Source: Luteibacter sp. dw_328
GTDB lineage: Bacteria > Pseudomonadota > Gammaproteobacteria > Xanthomonadales > Rhodanobacteraceae
DNA: 64,000 nt
Assembly: GCF_018449605.1 (NCBI RefSeq)
Contig: NZ_JAAVUW010000008.1
Span: 1 to 64,000, forward strand
Direction of reading: 5' to 3'
This document shows, piece after piece, positions 48,396-56,811 of the stretch. Under the pieces are notes generated by a model. It had not been told where the DNA came from. It saw only the letters and a program-made list of their open reading frames with translations, and made no database searches. Numbering within the stretch: the stretch's first letter is position 1; the number at the start of each line of letters is the position of its first letter. A program made the translations under genes and the position numbers.

Positions 48396-49439
48396 TCAGG
48401 CGCTCGCGAGGTGGCGTGAGGCCAGCAACGGCCGCAAGGCATCCACCGAAGCACGCGGATGCCTTCCACGCCGGAGTACGTGGACATCCATCTCCGCAAG
48501 CCGATGGACGAATCGGTGCCATCCGGCCTGACCGGCCGCATAGGGCTGGTCAGCGAGCAATCGTGCGGCAATGTCGTCGTGGGAGAGCGGGAGGAGCATG
48601 TCGGCGTCATCGGCCGCCGTTTCGGCAGAAACGAACACGGCACCCACCAGGGCCAGGGGTGCGGTCGCGACATGACCGTAACCCTGGCGAAGATCCGCTT
48701 CGAACTTCTCCACGCCGCTGCGACGGCGGATGGTCGGCGAATCCGCGATCCAGCGGCGCAGCGGACCCTCGTCGATGAAGCGCAAGGCATCCTCGCGCAC
48801 ATGCAGGAAGTTGCCGACGCCACGCGCTTCCATGCTGCGGGGATCGACGAAGATGGCATCCTCGGCGACGAACTCCATTCCCTCGAGCAGACCATGCAGG
48901 GCAAGCGTGGACTTGCCCGCACCACTCGCTCCGAGCAGGAGTACGCCGCGGCCGTCCAGGCCCAGGCAGGCACCGTGCAACGGGAGCAGATCCATCCCGC
49001 GTGCGGCCAGCACGAAGACCGCGAACTCGATCAGTTCGTAACGTACGTGATAGGGCCAGTCGAGCATGTCTTCGGACACGACCACGAGGGCCCGTTGGCG
49101 CCCGTGGTCGATGATGACGTAGTTGGACGCATCCATGATGCCGCACAGCAGACCCGCGCCGGATTGCGTGAGCACCGGCGGCGGCTCGTCCCAGGCCGGC
49201 GCGTGACGCCGCGGCGAGAGGCGTAGCTCGATATGAAAGCCCGGCAGCGGCGTGTCCGGCACGTCGCGCGGCAAACCTCCGTAGGCAGCCTCCACCGGCT
49301 CCAGAAGCTCCGGATGGGTGCTGTCGAAGCGGAAACGGGCACCGAGGATGGTCTTGACCATGACGAAGGGATAAGGCGAGCGCTCGAGGAAGGGATCGGC
49401 GCCAATGTCGCCAATGCCCGGAGGGGTGATCTGGGCCAT
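48396..49439 (-). CDS. HPr kinase-like protein (HprK-related kinase A type)
   Basis: The 347-residue protein resembles the HprK-related kinases found with nucleotidyltransferases and PqqD-type proteins in polymer or peptide loci, not true HPr kinase. The P-loop GASGAGKS is at 170-177, preceded by LLPLHGACLGLDGRGVLLL (His155) and followed by FVAEDAIFVD. The start at 49439 (MAQITPPGIGDIGADPF) is chosen from the family N-terminus; the frame is open further up. No ptsH is present. It is divergent from the radical SAM gene across 151 bp. Confidence 0.82.
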   Translation of the reverse strand: MAQITPPGIGDIGADPFLERSPYPFVMVKTILGARFRFDSTHPELLEPVEAAYGGLPRDVPDTPLPGFHIELRLSPRRHAPAWDEPPPVLTQSGAGLLCGIMDASNYVIIDHGRQRALVVVSEDMLDWPYHVRYELIEFAVFVLAARGMDLLPLHGACLGLDGRGVLLLGASGAGKSTLALHGLLEGMEFVAEDAIFVDPRSMEARGVGNFLHVREDALRFIDEGPLRRWIADSPTIRRRSGVEKFEADLRQGYGHVATAPLALVGAVFVSAETAADDADMLLPLSHDDIAARLLADQPYAAGQAGWHRFVHRLAEMDVHVLRRGRHPRASVDALRPLLASRHLASA

Positions 49440-49590
49440 GCGGCATCCCGGCTGGTGTAACCGTGGGTGCGGCAGCCCTGCGGAAAGGTTGCGCACGAGC
49501 TTGCGAACGCGGCAATGCGACTTTCGAGGCAACCCTCGCATCGCACGGGGGCACTCACCAGCCAAACGCGATCATCGAGGCGCTCCCGAC
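49440..49590. promoter_or_regulatory. Divergent promoter region, kinase and radical SAM operons
   Basis: The 151 bp gap between opposite-facing start codons must hold promoters for both sides. I do not see a convincing sigma-70 pair. Tandem similar blocks (GCGGCA, TTGCGCACGAGCTTGCGAAC) suggest possible regulator sites. Confidence 0.45.
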
Positions 49591-51081
49591 ATGCTCAAGA
49601 TTCAGGTCGGCCACTCCTACTTCCTTCGATACGACCCGAAGCAGTGGGAACGTGGCAAACCCTATCCACCGCTCGCCACCATCCAGGTGGCCGCACTGCT
49701 TCGCGAGATGGGCCATGAACTGGCCTTGTTCGACGCGATGCTGGCCGACGGCGTCGAAGACTACGCCGGCGCGCTGCGTGCCGCGCAGCCCGACCTCGTG
49801 GTGATTTACGAAGACAACTTCAATTACCTGACGAAGATGTGTCTGAGCCGCATGCGCGATGCGGCCTGCCAGATGATCGCCGAGGCCCGCGCCAGCGGCG
49901 CTCGGGTCATCGTTGCCGGCTCGGACGCATCGGACCAGCCGGAGGCGTTTCTTGCCGCGGGAGCCGATGCGGTGCTGGTCGGCGAAGGCATCGCCGCGCT
50001 CGCGGCCCTGGTCGACCGGCTGCAACACACGCCGGATATCGACCCCGCGCGCTGGACGGCTGGCCTTCCCGGCGTCGCCACCCTCGTCGAAGGACAGACG
50101 CAGCTGGTGCGCGTGGGAGCGGTACCACCGGACCCCCGCGTGGTGGGTCGCCCTGCCTGGGACCTGGTCGACATCGAACGTTACCGCTCCCTCTGGCAGG
50201 AACGGCACGGCTACTTCAGCCTCAACATGGCAGCATCACGTGGCTGCCCGTTCCGCTGCAACTGGTGCGCCAAGCCGATCTGGGGCAACCATTACAAGCA
50301 ACGCAACGCCGAGGACGTCGCCGCCGAGATGACCTATCTCAAGCGTACGTTTCAACCCGACCACATCTGGATGGCCGACGACATCTTCGGTTTCCATGTC
50401 GGCTGGGTGACGGCCTTTGCCGAACATCTTCGCGATACCGACGGCTCCATCCCCTTCACCATCCAGACCCGAGCCGACCTGGGCAGCGACCGCATGGTCG
50501 CCGCCCTCGCCGAGGCGGGTTGCGCCGAGGCGTGGATCGGTGCGGAAAGCGGAAGCCAGCGCGTCCTGGATCGCATGAACAAGGGCACGACCGTGGCCGA
50601 ACTGATCGCGGCACGCCGCCGCTTCGGCGAGCACGGCGTACGCGTGGGCTTCTTCATCCAGCTGGGTTACCTCGGCGAGCAGCTCACCGACCTGCTTGCA
50701 ACGCGCGACCTCGTCGCCGAGGCCGCGCCCGACGATATCGGTGTGAGCGTGTCGTATCCGCTACCGGGCACCAAGTTCTACGAGGAAGTGAAGGAACAAC
50801 TTGGCAGGAAGACGCATTGGCGCGACAGCAACGACCTGGCGATGATGTTTCGTGGGGCCTATGACTCCGACTTCTATCGCAGCATGCGCGACCTGCTTCA
50901 CCAGCAGGTGAACCTGCGCCAGTCGCGCGACACACTTTCAGCCGCTCGACGCAGTGAGGCGCATGCCCTGCTCGAAGCGAACTGGAACACGCTGTTCGCG
51001 CATGAGGCCGAGCATCGCTCGGAACAGCCCACGCCATCGCCGTTCTCGGCGATGCAGACGATCGCCTTGCCCCTACTGTAG
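49591..51081 (+). CDS. Radical SAM protein with B12-binding-like domain (plus strand)
   Basis: A 496-residue radical SAM enzyme. The N-terminal Rossmann domain (about 1-170) resembles cobalamin-binding domains, but I see no DxHxxG, so cobalamin may bind base-off without His or not at all. The [4Fe-4S] motif CPFRCNWC places cysteines at 219, 223 and 226. An Elp3-like SPASM-free barrel follows (ADDIFGFH, AWIGAESGSQRVLDRMNKG). The ATG is 49591; the longer frame runs through the divergent promoter. It forms an operon with the nucleotidyltransferase 8 nt downstream. Confidence 0.88.
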   Translation: MLKIQVGHSYFLRYDPKQWERGKPYPPLATIQVAALLREMGHELALFDAMLADGVEDYAGALRAAQPDLVVIYEDNFNYLTKMCLSRMRDAACQMIAEARASGARVIVAGSDASDQPEAFLAAGADAVLVGEGIAALAALVDRLQHTPDIDPARWTAGLPGVATLVEGQTQLVRVGAVPPDPRVVGRPAWDLVDIERYRSLWQERHGYFSLNMAASRGCPFRCNWCAKPIWGNHYKQRNAEDVAAEMTYLKRTFQPDHIWMADDIFGFHVGWVTAFAEHLRDTDGSIPFTIQTRADLGSDRMVAALAEAGCAEAWIGAESGSQRVLDRMNKGTTVAELIAARRRFGEHGVRVGFFIQLGYLGEQLTDLLATRDLVAEAAPDDIGVSVSYPLPGTKFYEEVKEQLGRKTHWRDSNDLAMMFRGAYDSDFYRSMRDLLHQQVNLRQSRDTLSAARRSEAHALLEANWNTLFAHEAEHRSEQPTPSPFSAMQTIALPLL

Positions 51082-51089
51082 ATATCGCC

Positions 51090-52313
51090 ATGATGCCCTC
51101 CCTGAAGCTCGTCCGTAGCGGTCTGCACCGCACCACCGAGGCGCTCGCCGCGGAGCTCGCACTGGCCAGGCCGGGCAGCCGGGTTCCCGCGTGGACCGAC
51201 CTCGAATGGCGACTGGCTTCCGCGGTGGCCGTGGCGCACGGCGTCTCGCCCCTGCTCAGCCGCCTGTCGACCTGGCAGAAGCCTGCGTGGCGGGCGTTCC
51301 TCGCCGCCCAGCGCGAGCATGTCGAACAGCGGCATGGCCGCATCGCCGCCCTGCTGGAGCGTATCGACGACGGAGCACGCGACATCGGTGTGGCGATCGT
51401 CCCGTTGAAAGGCTCGGCTTTGCACGCGCTGGGGATCTACGCTCCGGGTGACCGTCCCATGGCCGATATCGACCTTCTCGTTCGCGAACAGGATGTCGGC
51501 CCCACGACCGCCCTGCTGCTGGAGCTCGGCTACGAGGAATCATTCGCGCAATGGAAGCACCGCGTGTTCAAGCCGATCGATGGCAGCATCATCGCCGGCC
51601 TCGGCGAACACCGCGACACACCGGTCAATATCGAACTGCACGTGCGCATCCAGGAGCGGCTTCCGATCTCCACCGTCGATATCACCTCGCGCGTCTACCC
51701 TCGTCCTGCGCGACCCGGGCTCAATCCCTACCCGTCGAACGGCGCACTGATGAGCCACCTGCTACTGCACGCCGCGGGTAACGTCTGTGGACGGAGCCTG
51801 CGGCTCATGCATCTCAACGACATCTCGCTGCTGGCAACCCGCATGCTGGCCAGCGACTGGCAGTCCTTGTGGGACGACGGCGCACCCGGCTCCGCATGGT
51901 GGGCACTGCCACCGCTTCGCCTGGTGGCGCGCTACTACCCGCACGCCGTGCCGCCCATGGTTCTCGCACGGCTGGAACGCGAGTGCCCTCCCCTGCTACG
52001 TCGCCTGTCGCGACGGTGGACGCTGACCGATGTGTCCTGCTCGGACCTGTGGCTACATGCGCTGCCAGGCGTGGAGTGGTCCCGCAGTCTGGGCGAGGTG
52101 GCACGTTGTGTGCGCAATCGCCTGCAGCCCTCGGCGGAGAGCGTGAAGGAACGCGCGGACATGGTGCGCACGCAGGTGTGGCTGCAGGGCCAGAGCTGGG
52201 TGACCCAGGGACATCGTCGCCGCATTCTCACCTGGCTGACCCGGCCGGTGCCGCGCATGGACACGTTGTACGTCGTGCGCGCCGCGCTCGAGCCTGCCGC
52301 GCCGCTTTCCTAG
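51090..52313 (+). CDS. Nucleotidyltransferase-family protein (NTP_transf_5-like)
   Basis: A 407-residue protein with the minimal nucleotidyltransferase pattern: IVPLKGSAL (Lys107), then RPMADIDLLV with the DxD aspartates at 126 and 128, and IELHVRI with a further acidic residue. Proteins of this type occur beside HprK-like kinases in exopolysaccharide and modified-peptide loci; their substrates are mostly unknown. It follows the radical SAM gene by 8 nt. Its stop codon overlaps the stop of the convergent glycosyltransferase within CTAG. Confidence 0.82.
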   Translation: MMPSLKLVRSGLHRTTEALAAELALARPGSRVPAWTDLEWRLASAVAVAHGVSPLLSRLSTWQKPAWRAFLAAQREHVEQRHGRIAALLERIDDGARDIGVAIVPLKGSALHALGIYAPGDRPMADIDLLVREQDVGPTTALLLELGYEESFAQWKHRVFKPIDGSIIAGLGEHRDTPVNIELHVRIQERLPISTVDITSRVYPRPARPGLNPYPSNGALMSHLLLHAAGNVCGRSLRLMHLNDISLLATRMLASDWQSLWDDGAPGSAWWALPPLRLVARYYPHAVPPMVLARLERECPPLLRRLSRRWTLTDVSCSDLWLHALPGVEWSRSLGEVARCVRNRLQPSAESVKERADMVRTQVWLQGQSWVTQGHRRRILTWLTRPVPRMDTLYVVRAALEPAAPLS

Positions 52314-53428
52314 GCCACCACGGCGCCGCGACGTGCGAGCAACTCCTGGTACAACGCCTCGAAGGCCCGTGCGGTGTAGTCGGCATCCTCGGCGAGCGCG
52401 CGGCGTTGCGCGGCTTCGGCCAGGCGGAAACGCAGCGTCTCGTCGACCAGGACGCGCTGGATCGCGGTGGCCAGGCCCACCCAGTCGCCCACCGCGACGG
52501 CGAGCGCCGCGGACGGCGACCATTCCGCGATATGCCCGACGGCCGTACCGACCGTCGGCACGCCGGCGATCGCCGCTTCAAGCAGCACGAGCGGTCCGGC
52601 TTCGTGGATTGAAGACATCACCAGCAGGTCGGACGCTGCGATCAGGGGACGCAACTCGCTCTGGGTTCGGAAACCAAGGAAGCGCACGTGCGCCTCGAGC
52701 CCCAGCTGGCGGGCAAGCCCGTCCATTTTCCCCTGCAAGGTGTCGACACCGACGATATCCATCTGGAAGTCCACGCCGGCGTCGCGCAGTGCGGCCAGTG
52801 CGCGCAGCAAGGTTGTCTGGTCCTTGACCAGGTTGAGACTGGCCACATGCATCAGGCGCGCTCGCGGCGTAGCGCGGCGCCGGGGGGGCAACGGCGACCA
52901 CGCCGCGATGTCCACACCGAGCGGGATGCGGCGTCCCGTGATACCTAGCGCGGCAAGCGCATCGATGATCGGTGCACTGGCCGCCGTCACGGCATCCGTC
53001 ATGCGCAGCACGATCGCTTCGCGCAGCCGTCCTTTCCAGCGGCGACGTCCGCCGTAGCCGATGGCGTGGAAAGCGACGAGCTCGCCGCCAGCGATGTGCA
53101 CCAGACTTGCTATACGCAACAGTTTCGCCGCCGCGACGGCGACGAAACTGCACGAACCGGAGAAGATCGCGTGGACCATGGCGAACGGGGCCCGACGGTG
53201 CTCTGCGCGAATCGCGGCGATCGCGCGCAGACGTGGCCAGCCCTCGCCGATATTGTGTATGGTCGCGCCTGCCAGCTGCCAGGTGGCCGGTAGCGGTTCC
53301 TGGTGCAGGACGAATACATGCACCTCATGGTGGCGCGCGAGCCGCGCGATGAGGGCAAGGAACACGGGGATCACCCGGTACTCGCCGGTACGATCCATGC
53401 CACCCGGCACCACGACAGCGATCTTCAC
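52310..53428 (-). CDS. GT4-family glycosyltransferase, first of a pair
   Basis: A 372-residue GT-B enzyme. The N-terminal domain has VVVPGGMDRTGEYRVIPVFL. The C-terminal donor-binding region has MHVASLNLVKDQTTLLRAL, VRFLGF and the E-x7-E motif HEAGPLVLLEAAIAGVP. The GTG at 53428 overlaps the previous gene's stop by 4 nt (GTGA) and follows GGAGGG. The ORF could extend upstream but without family similarity. It is the last gene of the eleven-gene minus-strand polymer unit. Confidence 0.88.
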   Translation of the reverse strand: MKIAVVVPGGMDRTGEYRVIPVFLALIARLARHHEVHVFVLHQEPLPATWQLAGATIHNIGEGWPRLRAIAAIRAEHRRAPFAMVHAIFSGSCSFVAVAAAKLLRIASLVHIAGGELVAFHAIGYGGRRRWKGRLREAIVLRMTDAVTAASAPIIDALAALGITGRRIPLGVDIAAWSPLPPRRRATPRARLMHVASLNLVKDQTTLLRALAALRDAGVDFQMDIVGVDTLQGKMDGLARQLGLEAHVRFLGFRTQSELRPLIAASDLLVMSSIHEAGPLVLLEAAIAGVPTVGTAVGHIAEWSPSAALAVAVGDWVGLATAIQRVLVDETLRFRLAEAAQRRALAEDADYTARAFEALYQELLARRGAVVA

Positions 53429-54549
53429 GATCGACCCTCCCGCCTGTCGGCGAGCAGGCGCGTGTACGCATCGGCCCATTGCCGGCCCACGGCGGCGAAA
53501 GAAAGCGTGGCATCGAAGAACGCACGTACGTCCGCCCGGGATGGCCGGATGCCGGCCGCGCGCACCAGCACCTCGGCAAGGCGAGCCGCATCGCCACAAG
53601 GCCAAAGCTCGCCAACGACGTTACCCGTTAACGAACGGAACGACGGAATATCCGTGACGACCGGCGTGACACCACAGGCCAGTGCCTCGAGCAGCGCGAA
53701 GCCACAGCTCTCGGCGTGACTACCCGACACGAAGAGGTCGGCCGCACGCATGAGTGTTTCGACACGCGCATGCGGCTGGTTACCAAGAAGATGCACGCGG
53801 CCGTGCAAGCGAGGATCGCTGTCGATCTTGTGGCGTACCTCGTCCAGCAGGGGCGCGCTGCCGAAGGCGAAGTAGATCTGTATGCCGGGAAGGCGCTGCG
53901 CGGCGCGCGCGACACCTTCGAGCACGGTCAGCGGATCCTTGCCGTGGCTGAGATGCCCCACACACAGCACACAGGGATCGCCGCGCAATCCTGTTTCGAC
54001 GCGTGCGGCCTGATGGTCGCCCGGCTGAAAGCGGCTGCTCGATTCAGGGATGGCGAACAGCCGCGTGCGCTGCGCGAACAGGCCGGCACGCGTGAATGGC
54101 CCGGCCAGTCCCGGCGAGGTGAAAGCGATGCCGGAAGCCGCCGCGTACCACGTGCGCCACCGCGCCCGCCGCCACCATCGTGGTAGTCGATCCGCATGGT
54201 CCTGGATCAGGATGGGCACGCGCGGCAGGCGTCGGGCGACGGCGAAGGCGTCGGCGGCGAAGCCAAGGCTGTGCACGTGTACCACCTGGCTGCCGATATC
54301 GGCGACCAGGTCGGCGAGAAAGCGGCCCCGCGTCTTCGGGGAATGCATGCCGCGAAGATCGACGAAGTGATAGTCGATACCATGTCGACGGAGCAGCTGC
54401 TGCCGTGTCGCCACCTGGATCACCGACACGCGCGTTCCCGACGCTGCTGCCGCCTCGGGGATATCCGCCAGCGACGGCCAGCGCTCGAACAATTCCTCGG
54501 GCGAGCAATCCGCCGGCGCGCGAAGAAAGTTTATCTGGGCGACATGCAC
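53425..54549 (-). CDS. GT4-family glycosyltransferase, second of a pair
   Basis: A 374-residue GT-B glycosyltransferase. The acceptor domain includes VVHVHSLGFAADAF. The donor domain includes CVLCVGHLSHGKDPLTVLEG, VHLLGNQPHARVETLM and the E-x7-E motif HAESCGFALLEALACGV. It starts 13 nt after the radical SAM stop and is coupled to the next glycosyltransferase. The sugar specificity cannot be read. Confidence 0.88.
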   Translation of the reverse strand: MHVAQINFLRAPADCSPEELFERWPSLADIPEAAAASGTRVSVIQVATRQQLLRRHGIDYHFVDLRGMHSPKTRGRFLADLVADIGSQVVHVHSLGFAADAFAVARRLPRVPILIQDHADRLPRWWRRARWRTWYAAASGIAFTSPGLAGPFTRAGLFAQRTRLFAIPESSSRFQPGDHQAARVETGLRGDPCVLCVGHLSHGKDPLTVLEGVARAAQRLPGIQIYFAFGSAPLLDEVRHKIDSDPRLHGRVHLLGNQPHARVETLMRAADLFVSGSHAESCGFALLEALACGVTPVVTDIPSFRSLTGNVVGELWPCGDAARLAEVLVRAAGIRPSRADVRAFFDATLSFAAVGRQWADAYTRLLADRREGRS

Positions 54550-54562
54550 AGGCCTACCTCGC

Positions 54563-56107
54563 CTAGAGACCGGAGACCTGGGGCATGCGCAGGCGCACGA
54601 GCCGGTTGGCGAGGTTGAGCTCCCAAGGCCGGTCGTACTGGCGGCGACGGTAGCGCCATGACGCCATCGCGCTCAGGCCACGCTTGGCCCATGACGGCGA
54701 GCGCAGGTCCTGCACCGTCGGAAAGCGACAGCGCAGCACGGTCACGAAGTCCTGGATGTGCCGGCGCAGCTCGTCGGTGAGCCAGGGCGCATCGGCGTGA
54801 CAGGCATAGTCCACCCAGCGACGCTCCGTCCACTCCTCGGGTGAGGAAGGGAAGACCACCGGCTCGCCATGCAGGTCGAGCAGTGGCATGGACGCATGCT
54901 TGCCGCGATCCTTCTCATGCTTGCTGCTTTCGGGCAGCGGCGTGTAGATGTAAACGATGATTTCCGACGCCGGATTGATCCGCTTCAGTTCGCGGATGAA
55001 CTCGAACGTGTGCTCGGTCTCCTCCAGCGTGTTCTGCGGCGGCGCCACCATGAACGAGAGTTCGGGAATCACTCCATTCTTGCGGCACAGTTCCGCCACC
55101 TGCAGGGTCTGGTCAGGGCGCGTGCCCTTGCGGATTTCCTTCAGCATGGCGCCGCTCGGCGACTCGGCACCCACGTAGGCCATGCGCAGGCGACTTGCGC
55201 GCACCAGTTCCCAGGTGCTCTCGGAGAGATTAAGCAGTGCGTCGGAACGGGCGTAGCACCACCAGGGCATTTCCAGCTTCGCCATGACTTCGAGCAACGG
55301 AATCATTTCCACTTCACGATCGAAGAAATTGTGGTCGAAGAACTGGATCGAGTCGGCGCCCAGTTCGTACTTGAGGTAGCTGAGGTCGCGTTCGAGCCGC
55401 TTGGCCGTGGGCAAGGCGGTCATGCCGCCGAACATCGCGTTCACACCGCAGAAGGTGCAGCGGAAGCGGCAACCGATGGACGCCTGGTGCGCTGCCGTCC
55501 GCTCGCCCAGGAAGGTGCGCGCGAGGTACCGGCGAGGATCGCCCAGCTTGTCATAAGGAAGCACGATGCCACCGTCACTCAGCGAGAAACGCCGGTTGGG
55601 ATTGTGCACAACCGCCCCATCGCGCTTCCAGGACAGGCTGCCGATGTTCGAGACGGCGGGCTCGCCGGGTCGGCTCAGGGCCGCGACCAGTTCCGGCAGG
55701 CTCTCTTCGGCCTGCCCGCGTATCGCGTAATCGACATACGACGCCGAAAGCGCCGTGTCCGTGTAGAGCGTCGGGAAGTAGCCACCCCAGATGATCGGCA
55801 GCTGCGGATAGCGCTCGCGGATAAAGCGGGAGACTTCGATGGATGGCGCGACCTGGGGACCGCCCATCACACTGATACCGACGGCGTCGAAGCGATCGCC
55901 CTCGATCGCGGCCCGCGTGGCCCCGATGAGATCGCGGTCGACATTGCCGTCGATGATCTGGCTATGCCCGTTGTGATCCAACGCGGCCGCCAGATTCAGC
56001 AGCGCAAGGGGAAAGCGTGCGCTCGAACGCGACGTCATCGTCGGGTTGATCAGCAACGTCCTCGGCAAACGCCCCATGTCAGGCGTCGATGTGTCGAATA
56101 GGCTCAC
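54563..56107 (-). CDS. Radical SAM protein with B12-binding-like domain (minus strand)
   Basis: A 514-residue enzyme. The N-terminal domain (about 15-150, with TLLINPTM and VGISVMGGPQVAPSIEV) has the B12-binding fold without a clear DxHxxG. The cluster motif CRFRCTFC has cysteines at 213, 217 and 220. The barrel includes QFFDHNFFDRE, MAYVGAESPSGAMLKEIRKGT and SFMVAPPQNTLEET. GTG at 56107 overlaps the methyltransferase stop (GTGA). It is only distantly similar to the plus-strand radical SAM at 49591, so the two are unlikely to be a recent duplicate. Confidence 0.86.
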   Translation of the reverse strand: MSLFDTSTPDMGRLPRTLLINPTMTSRSSARFPLALLNLAAALDHNGHSQIIDGNVDRDLIGATRAAIEGDRFDAVGISVMGGPQVAPSIEVSRFIRERYPQLPIIWGGYFPTLYTDTALSASYVDYAIRGQAEESLPELVAALSRPGEPAVSNIGSLSWKRDGAVVHNPNRRFSLSDGGIVLPYDKLGDPRRYLARTFLGERTAAHQASIGCRFRCTFCGVNAMFGGMTALPTAKRLERDLSYLKYELGADSIQFFDHNFFDREVEMIPLLEVMAKLEMPWWCYARSDALLNLSESTWELVRASRLRMAYVGAESPSGAMLKEIRKGTRPDQTLQVAELCRKNGVIPELSFMVAPPQNTLEETEHTFEFIRELKRINPASEIIVYIYTPLPESSKHEKDRGKHASMPLLDLHGEPVVFPSSPEEWTERRWVDYACHADAPWLTDELRRHIQDFVTVLRCRFPTVQDLRSPSWAKRGLSAMASWRYRRRQYDRPWELNLANRLVRLRMPQVSGL

Positions 56108-56811
56108 GCGATGCGCCTCAGCTGAAAGACCAGGGCCACGGGAAGTTCGAGGGCCATCGGGTCGAAATGTGCGCCGACGGGGATATCGGCAGGATCGAGC
56201 ATGGGTTCTTCCACACGCTCGATGGCCAGGCCGAGCGCCGCGCACGCCGCGTGCCAGTGGCTGTAGAGGTGCCGCGTGTGGCGTACGGCATAGCGCCGGC
56301 CTTCCGCGCGAAAATCGCGCTGCCAGCCCAGTGCATGACCGATCGGGTGCACGTCGCTGCAGAGGATTCGCCCACCGGGACGCGTCGCCCGACGCAGTTC
56401 CGCCAGTGCGGGCGCGAGCGCCTCAAGGTGCCCGATGGTCAGGCCACACACGGTCAGGTCGGCCAGCGAACCGGGCAACGGCAGGTTGGCGAGATCGCCC
56501 TGGCGAAGGTCGGCACGGCCATCGGCGATAGCGCTGCCAAGGGCCTCACGCGCGCGCTCCAGCATCGCGGGCGAAAGGTCCACGCCAGTGACATGGGCTG
56601 CGTCACGACGCAGTGCATGCAACAGGTAACGACCGCTGCCGCAACCCGCGTCGAGTACGTGCCGGCCTCGTAGCACCTCGGGCATCAGCGCCAGCATCGC
56701 GCGCTCCTCGGCCATCATCACCGGGTTGTGCGCGTGCGCGGGGTAGCACGATGACCAGAGCGCATAGGCTTCAAGCGGCTCGAGCACCGGCAAGGGGGAC
56801 GTCAGTGACAC
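56104..56811 (-). CDS. Class I SAM methyltransferase (first in polymer unit)
   Basis: A 235-residue SAM-dependent methyltransferase. Motif I is VLDAGCGSGRYLLHAL, motif II VTGVDLSPAMLERA, followed by DLANLPLPGSLADLTVC and the post-motif RPGGRILCSDVHPIGH. The GTG start overlaps the amidohydrolase by 10 nt. The substrate is unknown: a sugar hydroxyl, a lipid carrier or a radical-SAM product are all possible. Confidence 0.85.
   Translation of the reverse strand: MSLTSPLPVLEPLEAYALWSSCYPAHAHNPVMMAEERAMLALMPEVLRGRHVLDAGCGSGRYLLHALRRDAAHVTGVDLSPAMLERAREALGSAIADGRADLRQGDLANLPLPGSLADLTVCGLTIGHLEALAPALAELRRATRPGGRILCSDVHPIGHALGWQRDFRAEGRRYAVRHTRHLYSHWHAACAALGLAIERVEEPMLDPADIPVGAHFDPMALELPVALVFQLRRIA

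Noticed and set aside
48396-49439. True HPr kinase/phosphorylase of the PTS
   Set aside because: No ptsH, ptsI or rpoN-type neighbours. The sequence around the P-loop and the position beside an exporter fit the HprK-related kinase group.
49031-49558. Cys-rich N-terminus (MSAPVRCEGCLES...) upstream of the kinase, considered as a possible small partner or precursor peptide
   Set aside because: The frame has no nearby stop and runs on for 175 codons as a shadow of the kinase gene. No good ribosome site precedes its GTG.
46478-49565. Lasso-peptide cluster
   Set aside because: There is a kinase and an ABC exporter, but no asparagine-synthase-like cyclase, no transglutaminase-like protease and no PqqD-like protein in the window.
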